From contig CP102405.1 of the NCBI GenBank assembly GCA_024628785.1, forward strand, positions 1,240,001 to 1,304,000: DNA of 64,000 nucleotides, read 5' to 3'. The notes under the pieces were generated by a model, which saw only the letters and a program-made list of their open reading frames with translations, ran no database searches and was not told where the DNA came from. The position numbers were made by a program, and so were the translations under genes. Positions 1-8,920 of this stretch are shown piece by piece. Within the stretch, counting starts at the first letter, position 1, and the number at the start of each line of letters is the position of its first letter. This stretch comes from Fusobacteria bacterium ZRK30 (lineage in GTDB: Bacteria; Fusobacteriota; Fusobacteriia; Fusobacteriales; Fusobacteriaceae).

Positions 1-810
1 GAAGTTTTTGGATCGGATTCAGTTATATTGGATTTAGAGGATGCTGTATCATTAGGAGAAAAAGACGCAGCCAGGATCTTAATAAAGGGAGCACTGAAGA
101 CTTTTAACTATGGAACTACAGAAGTAGTAATAAGAATAAATCCATTTTCAACTCCATATGCACTAGAAGATATAGATGTAATGGCTAGACTTAAGCCAAA
201 CGCTATCTTACTGCCTAAGGCAACACCTGAAGATATGAAACTATTAGATGAGATGTTGACAAAGATAGAAAAGGAAGAGGGATTCGAGGAAGGGTCTATC
301 AGAATTCATGCATTGGTTGAGACTACATATGGTGTAGAAACTGTCTATGAAACAATCCAAATGAGTAACAGAGTAGATTCAGTTTGTTTAGGTGGAGAGG
401 ACCTGGCAGCTGATTTAGGAGTTGCAAGAACAAAAGATTCAGAAGAATTATTTTATGCTAGAACAAAGGTAGTAAATGCTTGTAAGGCATTAAAAATAGA
501 TGCAATAGATACACCATTTACAGACACCAACGATGAAGCAGGTCTATTGGCTGATACAATTCATGCAAAAAAATTAGGATTTACAGGGAAATTATCTATA
601 AATCCTAGACAAATAAATACAATACATAAAGTATATTCTCCTACAGCTGATGAAATTTCATGGGCTAACAGAGTGATGTATGCTAAGGATGAAGCAGAAA
701 AAGAGGGATTAGGAGTATTTTCTTTAGATGGAAAGATGATAGATGCACCTATTATAAGTAGAGCTATGAACACATTGAATACAGCTAGGGTAATAGGATT
801 AATAAAATAA
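1..810 (+). CDS. citE: Citrate lyase beta subunit (citryl-CoA lyase), 5' truncated by window edge
   Basis: Catalyses the second step of citrate lyase: cleavage of citryl-ACP into oxaloacetate and acetyl-ACP in the cytoplasmic citrate lyase complex, the entry to citrate fermentation. The open frame runs in from base 1, so a start placed at the TTG at base 28 would be wrong. About 25 N-terminal residues of the usual ~295 are missing. It shows the HpcH/HpaI aldolase-citrate lyase fold signatures: DLEDAV near the visible start, GGEDLAADLG in the middle and SINPRQI toward the C-terminus. It is followed 102 bases later by citF in the same direction, the canonical citDEF order. Confidence 0.93.
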   Translation, partial: EVFGSDSVILDLEDAVSLGEKDAARILIKGALKTFNYGTTEVVIRINPFSTPYALEDIDVMARLKPNAILLPKATPEDMKLLDEMLTKIEKEEGFEEGSIRIHALVETTYGVETVYETIQMSNRVDSVCLGGEDLAADLGVARTKDSEELFYARTKVVNACKALKIDAIDTPFTDTNDEAGLLADTIHAKKLGFTGKLSINPRQINTIHKVYSPTADEISWANRVMYAKDEAEKEGLGVFSLDGKMIDAPIISRAMNTLNTARVIGLIK

Positions 811-912
811 ACTCTTCCTTTTTATAGGATTTTCATGATTATCTAATAAATTTTAATATTCGTTAATCGGAAAAGCGACAACGAGGAAAGAGTCTCAAAA
901 GGAGAATTAAAT
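811..912 (+). other. citE-citF spacer closed by complementary ends
   Basis: In most cit operons citE and citF abut; here there are 102 bases. The two ends of the spacer are nearly complementary (ACTCTTCCT at 811-819 and AGGAAAGAGT at 884-893, one bulged base), so the mRNA could fold into one long stem-loop that ends just before the citF ribosome binding site (ggag at 901-904). The loop has no T-run, so it is not a terminator. It may stabilise or process the transcript, but that is inference. Confidence 0.3.
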
Positions 913-2451
913 ATGAAAAATATCTTAGGTAGAGAAGTACCTGATAACATAAAAGGTTATGGAGAAGTAAAACACTATGATGGATACTTAGCATCTAAAG
1001 GAACAAAAACTAAAAGATCAATTAAATTGACTAATGTTTTACCTGGGGATGAAAAATTACACGATAATTTAGATACAGTACTGGATAAATTACCGTTAAA
1101 AGACGGAATGGTAGTTTCATTTCATCATCATTTAAGAAATGGAGATTTTGTCTTAAATATGGTAATGGAAAAGATCGCAGCTAGAGGTTATAAAGATATA
1201 ACGATTGCAGCAAGTTCAATTTTTCCATGTCACGGTGAATTAGTAGAATTGATAGAAAAAAAAGTAGTGACTAGTATATATGCTGCTTATATCTCAGGAC
1301 CGGTAGCAGAAGCTATCTCAGCCGGGAAATTGGAAAACCCAGCAGTAATGCATACTCATGGTGGAAGAGCCAGAATAATGGAATCAGGAGACCTGAGTAT
1401 AGATATAGCCTTTATAGCAGCTCCTACATCAGATGACTATGGAAACATAAATGGTGTAGACGGAAAATCAGCTTGTGGAGCATTGGGATATGCATATACA
1501 GATGCAGAAACTGCTGATATTACAGTGGCTATCACAGATAACTTGGTAGAATATCCAAATACAACTATTGATATTCCTCAAACACTTATAGATTATGTAG
1601 TAGTGGTAGATGCTATAGGAGATCCAAACGGAATCGTATCTGGAACTACTCAAATTACTAAAAATCCAATCGGATTAAAAATAGCAAATATGACTACAGA
1701 ATTAATTAAAAACTCCGGTTACTTTAAAGATGGAATGAGTTTTCAGACTGGAGCCGGAGGAGTATCTCTAGCAGTAGCAGCAGACATGAAAGCTGAGATG
1801 ATCGAAAATAATATCAAAGGAAGTTTTGCTTCTGGAGGGATAACAGGTTATATAGTAGACATGTATAAAGAGGGGTTATTCAAATCACTATTTGATGTAC
1901 AGTGTTTTGACTTGGCAGCTATAAAATCAGCTAAGGAAAATCCGGGACATATGACTATGTCGGCATCTATGTATGCAAATGCAGACAATAAAGGGTCTGT
2001 AGTAAATAAATTAGATGTAGTTATCTTAGGAGCTACAGAGATAGATACAGACTTTAATGTAAATGTAACTACTACTTCTGACGGTACTATCATGGGTGGT
2101 TCTGGTGGACATGCAGATACATCAGCTGGAGCTAAATTAGCTATAATAGTAACTCAATTAGCTAACTCTAGAATATCTGCTATAAAAGATAGGGTAACAG
2201 CTCTGACTACTCCAGGGGAAACTGTAGATGTAATAGTAACTGAAAGAGGGATAGCAATTAATCCTAAAAGAACAGAATTAATAGAAAGATTAAAGGAAAC
2301 TAACTTACCGATTATGACAATCGATGAGTTAAAAAATATTGCTGAAAATATGACAGGTAAACCAAAGGAAGTGGAATTTACCGATGAGATAGTAGCAGTA
2401 ATAGAATATAGAGATGGAACTGTATTGGATGTAGTAAGAAAGGCAAAGTAA
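913..2451 (+). CDS. citF: Citrate lyase alpha subunit (citrate:acetyl-ACP transferase)
   Basis: Swaps the acetyl group on the acyl-carrier subunit for citrate, giving citryl-ACP and acetate, the first half-reaction of citrate lyase. The 512 residues match the family's usual length, and the glycine-rich CoA-transferase-like segments are visible (QTGAGGVSLAVAADM about residue 277, GGSGGHADTSAGAK about 395). The ATG at 913 follows an aaggag site. It lies directly behind citE. No citX, citG or transporter follows; the next gene belongs to another unit after a terminator. Confidence 0.95.
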   Translation: MKNILGREVPDNIKGYGEVKHYDGYLASKGTKTKRSIKLTNVLPGDEKLHDNLDTVLDKLPLKDGMVVSFHHHLRNGDFVLNMVMEKIAARGYKDITIAASSIFPCHGELVELIEKKVVTSIYAAYISGPVAEAISAGKLENPAVMHTHGGRARIMESGDLSIDIAFIAAPTSDDYGNINGVDGKSACGALGYAYTDAETADITVAITDNLVEYPNTTIDIPQTLIDYVVVVDAIGDPNGIVSGTTQITKNPIGLKIANMTTELIKNSGYFKDGMSFQTGAGGVSLAVAADMKAEMIENNIKGSFASGGITGYIVDMYKEGLFKSLFDVQCFDLAAIKSAKENPGHMTMSASMYANADNKGSVVNKLDVVILGATEIDTDFNVNVTTTSDGTIMGGSGGHADTSAGAKLAIIVTQLANSRISAIKDRVTALTTPGETVDVIVTERGIAINPKRTELIERLKETNLPIMTIDELKNIAENMTGKPKEVEFTDEIVAVIEYRDGTVLDVVRKAK

Positions 2452-2472
2452 AATTTTTTAAGATAAATAATG

Positions 2473-2523
2473 AAACCCTGTGGAAGAGATTCTTTTTTAA
2501 GAGTCGTATTCATGGGGTTTTTT
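2473..2523 (+). terminator. Probable terminator of the citrate lyase operon
   Basis: AAACCC-TG at 2473-2480 pairs with CA-GGGGTTT at 2511-2520, with a T-run at 2518-2523. The loop is long and itself partly paired. It lies 20 bases after citF. Confidence 0.6.
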
Positions 2524-2595
2524 AGATAATTTTTATAAAAGTATGAAAATATATGATAGAATTGATTCAATAAAAAAATTAAGGGAGGAGATATA

Positions 2596-2880
2596 GTGTT
2601 AATCGTGAATTTAACTTATAAAAAATCGTTTGAAGAAGTGGGGAAATATCTAGAAGAACACATGGAGTTTGTTAAAAATGAATTCTCAAAAGGTAGTTTT
2701 ATAGCATCAGGAAAGAAAGTTCCAAGGGATGGAGGAATAATTCTATCAAAAATAAAAGATATTAAAAAATTGGAAAAGATATTAAATGAAGATCCTTTTA
2801 TAATTAATGATGTTGCGAAATATGAAATTACTGAATTTACACTGAGTACTACAGGTGAAGGATTTGAGAATTTAAAATAA
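2596..2880 (+). CDS. YciI-like small protein
   Basis: A 94-residue ferredoxin-like alpha/beta protein resembling the YciI family: N-terminal strand IVNLTYKKS, a conserved central GKKVPRDGGIILSK segment and DPFI preceding the last strand. YciI proteins are small cytoplasmic dimers, often of unknown activity, proposed to act on small molecules. The start is GTG at 2596, chosen because a strong gggaggag lies at 2583-2590. Single-gene unit between two terminators. The family assignment is fair; no function can be given. Confidence 0.75.
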   Translation: MLIVNLTYKKSFEEVGKYLEEHMEFVKNEFSKGSFIASGKKVPRDGGIILSKIKDIKKLEKILNEDPFIINDVAKYEITEFTLSTTGEGFENLK

Positions 2881-2882
2881 TA

Positions 2883-2923
2883 AAAAAGGATTTGAAACCA
2901 CATTTTAGGCTCAAATCCTTTTT
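2883..2923. terminator. Bidirectional terminator
   Basis: A perfect 13-base stem (AAAAAGGATTTGA at 2883-2895 with TCAAATCCTTTTT at 2911-2923), A-rich on one side and T-rich on the other. It serves both the YciI-like gene and the convergent helicase gene. Confidence 0.9.
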
Positions 2924-2927
2924 AATA

Positions 2928-4211
2928 TTAGCTTCCCTTCTTGAAACTTTTAGGTTTTCTGGAAGGACCTTTTTTACCTCTTCTACTCGGTTTCTTTCTC
3001 CCTGTAGAAGTTCCTTTAAAGTCATACTTTTTCTTATTTCTTTCCTCTCTGGCTGCCTGTAACTCACCAAAAGAAGGCTTTGCATCTCTAAGGTGGTAAG
3101 GGTGATCCTTCTCCACATAGATAGTTCTGTCTATAGTTTTTTGGATAGTTCTAAGGAATCTTTTTTCCTCTACATCACAGAATGAGATTGAAATTCCTTC
3201 GCTCCCTGCTCTACCTGTTCTACCGATTCTATGAACATATGTCTCAGGAATACTGGTAAGGTCGTAGTTTATAACATGGGAAAGGTCATCGATATCTAAA
3301 CCTCTAGAAGCCAGGTCTGTGGCTACTAAGAACTGGATATTTCCCTTCTTTAGATCTCTGATAGTTCTCTGTCTGGCAGACTGAGATCTCTCTCCATGGA
3401 TAACGTCTGATTTATATCCTGCTTGAAGTAACATCTCATTGATATCGTTGGCTCTAAATTTGGTTCTGGCAAAGATAATTGCAGAACTTATCTTTTGTTT
3501 TTTCAAAACATGAAGCAGCAGTGCCGGCTTATCTCCCTTGTCTACTAAATAGATACTCTGGTTAACAGTATCCACAGTAGAAGATGTAGGGGATACAGAT
3601 ATATCCACCGGATCAATCAATGCAGTTTTTACCAGGTCTTTTATCTCGTCTGGCATGGTAGCAGAAAAAAGCATAGTCTGTCTTTCTTCTGGTAGTTTTG
3701 AGATGATCTTACGAACTTCGTGGATCATACCCATATCTAACATACGGTCAGCCTCATCGATTACCAATTGGTCTACCAGTTCTAAGTTAAGGTAACCCTT
3801 TGAAATTAAATCAAGTAATCTACCAGGGGTAGCTACGATGATATTTGGTCCTGTTTTAAGTTTATGGATCTGCTTTATAGGTGAAACTCCTCCAAAGATT
3901 ACAGCACTGGTAACTCTGGTATTTTTCCCATATGAATGAACACTTTCCTCTATCTGGAGTGCCAATTCTCTGGTAGGAGCCAAGATCAATGCTGTCAGAT
4001 CCTTTGTCTTTCCGTCCAGAGCAATTTTTTGCAGTATTGGAAGGGCAAAGGCTGCTGTTTTACCAGTTCCCGTCTGAGAAGATCCTATGATATCTCTTCC
4101 ATCCATAATAAGTGGAATAGCTTGTTCCTGTATAGGTGTAGCCTCTATATAGCCCTTTTTTTTAATGGCTTCTAATAATGGTTCAACTAAATTTAATTCA
4201 TTAAATAACAT
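2928..4211 (-). CDS. DEAD-box ATP-dependent RNA helicase (RhlE/CshA type)
   Basis: ATP-driven RNA unwinding enzyme, probably acting in ribosome assembly and mRNA turnover. All helicase motifs are intact over 427 residues: Q motif ATPIQEQAIP, Walker A SQTGTGKT, PTRELALQ, TPGRLLD, Walker B DEADRMLD, SATMP, and in the second RecA domain VATDLASRGLDID and HRIGRTGRAG. The C-terminal ~45 residues are a lysine/arginine-rich basic tail typical of RNA-binding extensions in RhlE and CshA. It is alone on the minus strand between the zupT-like gene and a shared terminator. Confidence 0.95.
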   Translation of the reverse strand: MLFNELNLVEPLLEAIKKKGYIEATPIQEQAIPLIMDGRDIIGSSQTGTGKTAAFALPILQKIALDGKTKDLTALILAPTRELALQIEESVHSYGKNTRVTSAVIFGGVSPIKQIHKLKTGPNIIVATPGRLLDLISKGYLNLELVDQLVIDEADRMLDMGMIHEVRKIISKLPEERQTMLFSATMPDEIKDLVKTALIDPVDISVSPTSSTVDTVNQSIYLVDKGDKPALLLHVLKKQKISSAIIFARTKFRANDINEMLLQAGYKSDVIHGERSQSARQRTIRDLKKGNIQFLVATDLASRGLDIDDLSHVINYDLTSIPETYVHRIGRTGRAGSEGISISFCDVEEKRFLRTIQKTIDRTIYVEKDHPYHLRDAKPSFGELQAAREERNKKKYDFKGTSTGRKKPSRRGKKGPSRKPKSFKKGS

Positions 4212-4280
4212 GTTTTTTCTCCTTGATCTATAAAAATTTATTATTCAATATTTTATCATATATACCTTAATAAGACAAAA

Positions 4281-5144
4281 TTAAATAAATAATAATAAAC
4301 TGACAGCCATGACTCCCATACCGCTTATCAGTCCATAGATAGAGAGATGATGTTCTCCGTATTTTTGTGCTGCCGGAAGAAGTTCATCCAAAGATATAAA
4401 TACCATTATACCTGCAATTCCTGCAAATATGATTCCAAAAACTGTATCGGATAAAAATGGCATCAAGATCAAATAACCTACCAAAGCTCCTATAGGTTCA
4501 GCCAGTCCGGAAAGGAAGGAATAAAAAAACGCTTTCTTTTTATTTCCTGTGGCGAAATAGATAGGAACTGAAACAGCTATTCCCTCTGGTATATTATGGA
4601 TAGCAATGGCAACAGCAATGGGGACTCCCAATGTTGGGTCTTTCAATGCCGCTACAAAGGTAGCCAGTCCTTCGGGGAAATTATGTATCCCTATGGCAAG
4701 AGCAGAGAATACACCCATCCTCATCATGGCGTGGTTAAACTCATGATGTTCTCCTGTACTTTTATGGCCTTTTTCCATCTTACCTAAGTCATCTTCTAAT
4801 TCTGTGATCTCACTGATCTCCTCAATTTCCTTTAATTCATGGGGGTTTTCAAAGGACGGAACCAATTTATCGATAACGGCTATGAGAAATACTCCTCCAA
4901 AGAAAGAAACTACAGTAACCCATGTTCCCTTTACTACCCCTAGGTCTGCGACTAAAAATATCTTGGCCTTGACGAAGATCTCTACAAAGGATACATAGAT
5001 CATTACCCCGGCAGAAAATCCAAGAGCTAAAGACAGAAATTTTTTATTGGTTTGTTTTGTAAAAAAAGCTAGTGCACTACCTATCCCTGTGGCTAATCCT
5101 GCAAACAAGGTGAGGCCGAAAGCTATGTAAAAATTTTCATGCAT
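4281..5144 (-). CDS. zupT: ZIP-family metal ion transporter (ZupT-like)
   Basis: Imports divalent metal ions, chiefly Zn2+ and in some members Fe2+ or Mn2+, across the inner membrane. The 287 residues give eight predicted membrane segments. The paired metal-site helices carry HNFPEG (about residue 165) and HNIPEG (about 195), the ZIP hallmark. A variable cytoplasmic loop about residues 110-140 contains the histidine cluster GEHHEFNH. The strong AGGAGGGG site sits inside a potential stem-loop (see 5151-5197). Substrate preference cannot be read from the sequence. Confidence 0.9.
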   Translation of the reverse strand: MHENFYIAFGLTLFAGLATGIGSALAFFTKQTNKKFLSLALGFSAGVMIYVSFVEIFVKAKIFLVADLGVVKGTWVTVVSFFGGVFLIAVIDKLVPSFENPHELKEIEEISEITELEDDLGKMEKGHKSTGEHHEFNHAMMRMGVFSALAIGIHNFPEGLATFVAALKDPTLGVPIAVAIAIHNIPEGIAVSVPIYFATGNKKKAFFYSFLSGLAEPIGALVGYLILMPFLSDTVFGIIFAGIAGIMVFISLDELLPAAQKYGEHHLSIYGLISGMGVMAVSLLLFI

Positions 5145-5150
5145 AAAAAA

Positions 5151-5197
5151 ATCCCCTCCTAATTGATACTGTTATAGTAATACCAATCAAGCGGGGG
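5151..5197 (-). promoter_or_regulatory. Stem-loop overlapping the zupT ribosome binding site
   Basis: Read on the minus strand, CCCCC at 5197-5193 can pair with the GGGG of the ribosome binding site at 5156-5153, and ATTGGTA (5187-5181) with TATCAAT (5168-5162). A U-run follows directly before the ATG. The hairpin could hide the zupT ribosome binding site or act as a terminator for the upstream radical SAM gene. Which of the two is not decidable here. Confidence 0.4.
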
Positions 5198-5222
5198 AAA
5201 TCCTCTTATATTATATATTTAT

Positions 5223-6410
5223 TTATCCTTCAAATCCTTCATAGATCTCATCGTCAAAAGAAAAGTCTTCTAAGATTTCCTCTATAAATTCCTTACAGTT
5301 TTCCAACTTATACTTAGCTGGCAGAGGAACAGAATCTAAAAATTTAAAATTCTCATTCTCTAAGATAGGTAAAAATGCAGCAATAAGGGGTCTGTCAAAC
5401 TCACTGATATAAGTATGAGAACCAAATTGGCCGCTGTTTTTCATCTTGTTGATCTCTCTGGCATACTTAGTATGGTTAGAACAGTCATGAATCAGCATAT
5501 CCCAATTTTCTTTTACAGCAGTTTCCATAAATTTAAGGGTTACCTTCCTAGACCAAAGTGGTGAAAGGTATCCGTTTCTATATGTGTAGAAGTTTTCTCC
5601 CATATAGTTATTTAGGTTGTCCGTTCCTAAGTGAAGCTCGGCACAGTTCATATAATCCAACCCGATAGAAAGGATCTCCTCCTTTTTAGCCATGAAATCC
5701 TCATAGAATTTAGGAGTCATAGGAGTCTCTATCCCTACCCATTTAAAATATTTACGGGCAGTTCTCATAGCTTCTATAACCTGATCACTGGTGTCAGAGG
5801 CATTAAGGTTAAATCTGATCTCGTCCAGTCCGGCTTCAGCTAATTTTTTTAAATTATCGTCTGTACAAAGGGTACCATTGGTATACATATGCTGGTGAAC
5901 GCCTGCATCAGAGAATTTTTTAACTACATCATAGTATTTTTCTATCTCCATAAATGGCTCTAAGTATACATAGGCGATTCCAGATGGTTTCTTCTGAATA
6001 GATAACAACAGGTCGATATCTTCAGTCTCATACAGTTCCTCCCCAATATCCCACATATCCTGAGGGATAGGGTCTACTGAATCCAGTGAATCGTGGTAGT
6101 AACAGAACTCACAGGTAAGGTTACAGGTATGGGTCTTTCTGATCCCTCCAAGTCCGTCACCGAAGAGGCAAGAAATACATCCTGGAGGAAATTTTTCCTT
6201 TTTACCTACATAGTATGTACGTCCTCTCATATCTTTCAATCCATCTATCTTACTCTGGATCTCAGCTATCTCGCTCATATATGATCTCTCGATCTGTCTT
6301 TGGGTAGATCTGATTATATCTTCATACTCCTCAAAAACTTCCTTTGCATCTACGGGAATGTCTGCTAAATATTCAAACCATTCCAATGCTTCTTGCTTAC
6401 TTATTTTCAT
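5223..6410 (-). CDS. Radical SAM protein of unknown substrate
   Basis: A 395-residue radical SAM enzyme. The 4Fe-4S motif CNLTCEFC (CX3CX2C) lies about residues 97-104, preceded by a second cysteine pair in GCISCLFGDG. The SAM-binding part shows VYLEPFMEIE and YTNGTL. N-terminal residues ~1-60 are an acidic, helical segment. I chose the ATG at 6410 because ggaggtaaag lies just upstream; an upstream ATG at 6461 would add 17 residues without a good site. It resembles activating-enzyme or peptide-modifying radical SAM proteins, but no partner peptide or glycyl-radical enzyme is nearby. Confidence 0.85.
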   Translation of the reverse strand: MKISKQEALEWFEYLADIPVDAKEVFEEYEDIIRSTQRQIERSYMSEIAEIQSKIDGLKDMRGRTYYVGKKEKFPPGCISCLFGDGLGGIRKTHTCNLTCEFCYYHDSLDSVDPIPQDMWDIGEELYETEDIDLLLSIQKKPSGIAYVYLEPFMEIEKYYDVVKKFSDAGVHQHMYTNGTLCTDDNLKKLAEAGLDEIRFNLNASDTSDQVIEAMRTARKYFKWVGIETPMTPKFYEDFMAKKEEILSIGLDYMNCAELHLGTDNLNNYMGENFYTYRNGYLSPLWSRKVTLKFMETAVKENWDMLIHDCSNHTKYAREINKMKNSGQFGSHTYISEFDRPLIAAFLPILENENFKFLDSVPLPAKYKLENCKEFIEEILEDFSFDDEIYEGFEG

Positions 6411-6811
6411 CTTTACCTCCAATGTGTTGATGCTGTTTTCATTTTTATATTTCATAAACACAATTCTTAAATATTATAATTTTATTTTTACTCTTAATTA
6501 TATCATAAAATGAAAGATGTTGTTTACTAAAGAACTTGTTTTATCCCCTGGATTTGTTTTTGAAAGATAAATCCAGATCATGATTTGGGAAGTTAATGGG
6601 GGATTTTAAAATTTTATGAAAAATAAAAATTTAAGTATTTTTTAATAATTATTTTGAAATTGATTTCAAGGGGGGTATACTCGTAAGTGAAGAAGTAGGT
6701 AAGTGCTTCTCTTTTAGTGGTGATTTCAGAATATTATAATTTTAAATCTATGGAAAAAATAAAAGATATATTACAGTTTATTAAAGAGTCTAAATAAAGG
6801 GGAAAGAAATT
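6411..6811. other. Divergent intergenic region, 401 bases
   Basis: Holds the ribosome binding site of the radical SAM gene, an 8-base stem-loop (CTGGATTT at 6548-6555 with AAATCCAG at 6569-6576, no T-run), the promoter at 6654-6681 and about 130 bases of leader before the first GNAT gene. A 15-codon frame at 6750-6797 (MEKIKDILQFIKESK) lacks a ribosome binding site and I do not count it as a gene. Confidence 0.6.
6654..6681 (+). promoter_or_regulatory. Sigma-70 type promoter with GGG before the -10
   Basis: TTGAAA at 6654-6659, 16-base spacer, TATACT at 6676-6681. The spacer ends in GGGGGG. The same G-run-plus-TATACT form recurs at 18769 and 21765. It would drive the acetyltransferase-rich gene run. 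Confidence 0.7.
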
Positions 6812-7303
6812 ATGAATATCAGACAGATACAAGAAAAAGATGCAGAATTATTTTTAAATTTATTGTTGGAATTAGATAACGAAACTAAGTTTATGATGCT
6901 AGAGCCAGGAGAAAGAAAAAATGATCCTGAGGTAACCAGATCAATAATCAAAAGGAACCTTCAAGATTCATTTATGTATGTTGCAGAGGAGGGGGATAAA
7001 TTAGTCGGGTTTTTAACCGGAGAAAGAGGAAGTGCCAACAGGATAAAACACACCACCTATATAGTTATCGGAATCCTGGGTGGTCATCGTGGGAAAGGGA
7101 TAGGAAGGAAACTTTTTGAGGAACTGGAAAAATGGTCCAAAGAAAATAATATCAAAAGACTTGAATTGACTGTAATGATCCACAATGAAAAAGCAGTTAA
7201 CTTATACAAGAAGATGGGGTTTAAAATAGAGGGTGTCAAGGAATACAGTATCTTAGTGGACGGAAAATTTATAGATGAATATTATATGGGGAAAATACTA
7301 TAA
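6812..7303 (+). CDS. GNAT family N-acetyltransferase
   Basis: Transfers an acetyl group from acetyl-CoA to an amine; the substrate is unknown. The 163 residues contain the complete fold with the pyrophosphate-binding loop GGHRGKGIGRKL (about residues 90-101) and the C-terminal NEKAVNLYKKMGFKIEG, a pattern seen in RimI, ribosomal-protein and small-molecule acetyltransferases. The ATG follows aaaggggaaag. First gene of a plus-strand run and 15 bases before the CPBP gene, so probably co-transcribed with it. Confidence 0.9.
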   Translation: MNIRQIQEKDAELFLNLLLELDNETKFMMLEPGERKNDPEVTRSIIKRNLQDSFMYVAEEGDKLVGFLTGERGSANRIKHTTYIVIGILGGHRGKGIGRKLFEELEKWSKENNIKRLELTVMIHNEKAVNLYKKMGFKIEGVKEYSILVDGKFIDEYYMGKIL

Positions 7304-7318
7304 GTAAAGGGGCGGAAT

Positions 7319-8155
7319 ATGGAAAATCAAGCTAGGGAAGGTAAATTTGAATTATCTGTTTTAGGAGCTGTATGGATGGTAGTTTTTTATAATTTTATAG
7401 TTATGTTTATTATATTGATCCCTTTTCAAATTGTAATTGAGCTTATTTCTTTTAAAGATATTGGAAATGTTAAAGTAATCATGGATTTATTGAGAGGTAC
7501 TATTATAGACATTATAATAATAGTGCTGGCTTTAAAAAAAGTTAAAAAGGTAAGTAATGGGAATTTTAAGATAAAATTTATGGATAAATTTAACTATAAA
7601 TTATTGTTTTCTGTTATTTTCTTGATTGGAGGATATTATTTATTGTATGAAAGTTCAATAGGGATAATGATGGAGAAAGTTCCAGTACCTCAATTTATAG
7701 AAGAAGGATTTGAAGAAATGTTTCTACATCCTTACTCTGCTTTTATATCTACAGGAATAAGAGCACCTATCTTTGAAGAAATTTTAATGAGAGGAATAAT
7801 TCTGACAGGCTTATTGAATAGATACAGTCCCAGGAAAGCTATAATTGCCTCTGCACTGATATTTGGAGCATGTCATCTTAATATCCCGCAGTTTGTAGAT
7901 GCCACATTAGGAGGATTGATTTTAGGAATGATTTATTATAAAACAAATTCTTTGTTTCTTTGTATCGCTGCACATATGACCAACAATATGTTGTGTACGA
8001 TTATGGAGTATACAGAACATTCATTCAATATGACTACTTTCTTTATAGGTGTTTTAATTTTCCTAGGTTCAACAATGCTGTTCTTTCGATATCTCAAGGA
8101 ATTGGATGAAAGTTTAAAAGTAGACAGATCATATAAGAATCAGGAGGTACTATGA
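7319..8155 (+). CDS. CPBP family intramembrane metalloprotease (CAAX protease/Abi), copy 1
   Basis: A 278-residue polytopic membrane protein of the CPBP (Abi) family, glutamate-type intramembrane proteases linked in Gram-positives to bacteriocin self-immunity. The three motifs are present: EEILMR (EExxxR), FGACH (FxxxH) and HMTNN (HxxxN), within about seven predicted membrane segments. A paralogue lies at 11059-11925 with near-identical N- and C-termini. It overlaps the next gene by four bases (ATGA), so the two are translationally coupled. The substrate is unknown. Confidence 0.9.
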   Translation: MENQAREGKFELSVLGAVWMVVFYNFIVMFIILIPFQIVIELISFKDIGNVKVIMDLLRGTIIDIIIIVLALKKVKKVSNGNFKIKFMDKFNYKLLFSVIFLIGGYYLLYESSIGIMMEKVPVPQFIEEGFEEMFLHPYSAFISTGIRAPIFEEILMRGIILTGLLNRYSPRKAIIASALIFGACHLNIPQFVDATLGGLILGMIYYKTNSLFLCIAAHMTNNMLCTIMEYTEHSFNMTTFFIGVLIFLGSTMLFFRYLKELDESLKVDRSYKNQEVL

Positions 8156-8883
8156 AGATATATTATTTCAGCGGATCGGGGAACTCCTACTACATAGCCC
8201 AGAAGATAGCTAAAAAAACTAAAGGGACATTGGTAGATATAGCAAAATTAGAAGAAAATACAGTTTTAGAGGGGAAGGTAGGAGTCGTAGTTCCATGTTA
8301 TGCCTTTGGGGTACCAGATAAAGTGATTAAATTTTTAAAAAGAGTTGAAAATAAATCCACATATTCTTTTTTTATCCTCACATATGCCGGTTATTATGGG
8401 GGAACATTCAAACAGGTGGATAACCTGATGTCATTTAACTATAACAATGGGATTAAGATGCCGGGGTCGGACACGGTATTTACCAGTAAAAAAAATAGAG
8501 ATAAGAAAAATGAGGAGATTTATAGTTTAGCAGATGAAGAGATAGGTAAGATAATTAAAGAGATAAAAACGATGAAAGAGAATAAAATAAAGAGGAGTTT
8601 TGAATATTATCTGTTACTCCCTGTATATAAATTAGCCATGTGGTATTTCAGGGGAGCCAAAAGAGGATTTAAAACCAGTGAAAAGTGTACCCTGTGCGGG
8701 TTCTGTGAAAAGATATGTCCGGTAGAGAATATAAAGGTAGGAGATAAAGTTGTTTGGAAAAATCACTGCGAGGGATGCCTCAGGTGTATCAACTATTGTC
8801 CCTTTGAAGCTATAGAATATAAAAAATATACAAAGGGAAAGTTAAGGTTTAAAAATAAAAGGATAGACATAAGTGAAATATAG
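8152..8883 (+). CDS. EFR1-type flavodoxin/ferredoxin fusion protein
   Basis: A 243-residue electron-transfer protein: an N-terminal flavodoxin-like domain (FMN loop SGSGNSYYIAQ, residues ~6-16) followed by two 4Fe-4S motifs, CTLCGFCEKICP and CEGCLRCINYCP (about 177-220). This is the EFR1 architecture found in many anaerobes, a cytoplasmic redox carrier of unknown partner. It overlaps the CPBP gene by ATGA. Confidence 0.9.
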   Translation: MKIYYFSGSGNSYYIAQKIAKKTKGTLVDIAKLEENTVLEGKVGVVVPCYAFGVPDKVIKFLKRVENKSTYSFFILTYAGYYGGTFKQVDNLMSFNYNNGIKMPGSDTVFTSKKNRDKKNEEIYSLADEEIGKIIKEIKTMKENKIKRSFEYYLLLPVYKLAMWYFRGAKRGFKTSEKCTLCGFCEKICPVENIKVGDKVVWKNHCEGCLRCINYCPFEAIEYKKYTKGKLRFKNKRIDISEI

Positions 8884-8920
8884 AGAAGAGAGGAAGAAAA
8901 CGTAATTTAATGGGGGAAAA

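Noticed and set aside
28-30. TTG as the start of citE
   Set aside because: The frame is open from base 1 and the family is about 25 residues longer, so the gene is cut by the window edge.
2154-2570. A 138-codon minus-strand frame at the end of citF
   Set aside because: Opposite a certain gene and its terminator; low-complexity composition typical of shadows in AT-rich DNA.
6750-6797. Leader peptide of 15 codons before the first GNAT gene
   Set aside because: No ribosome binding site and no attenuator fold next to it.
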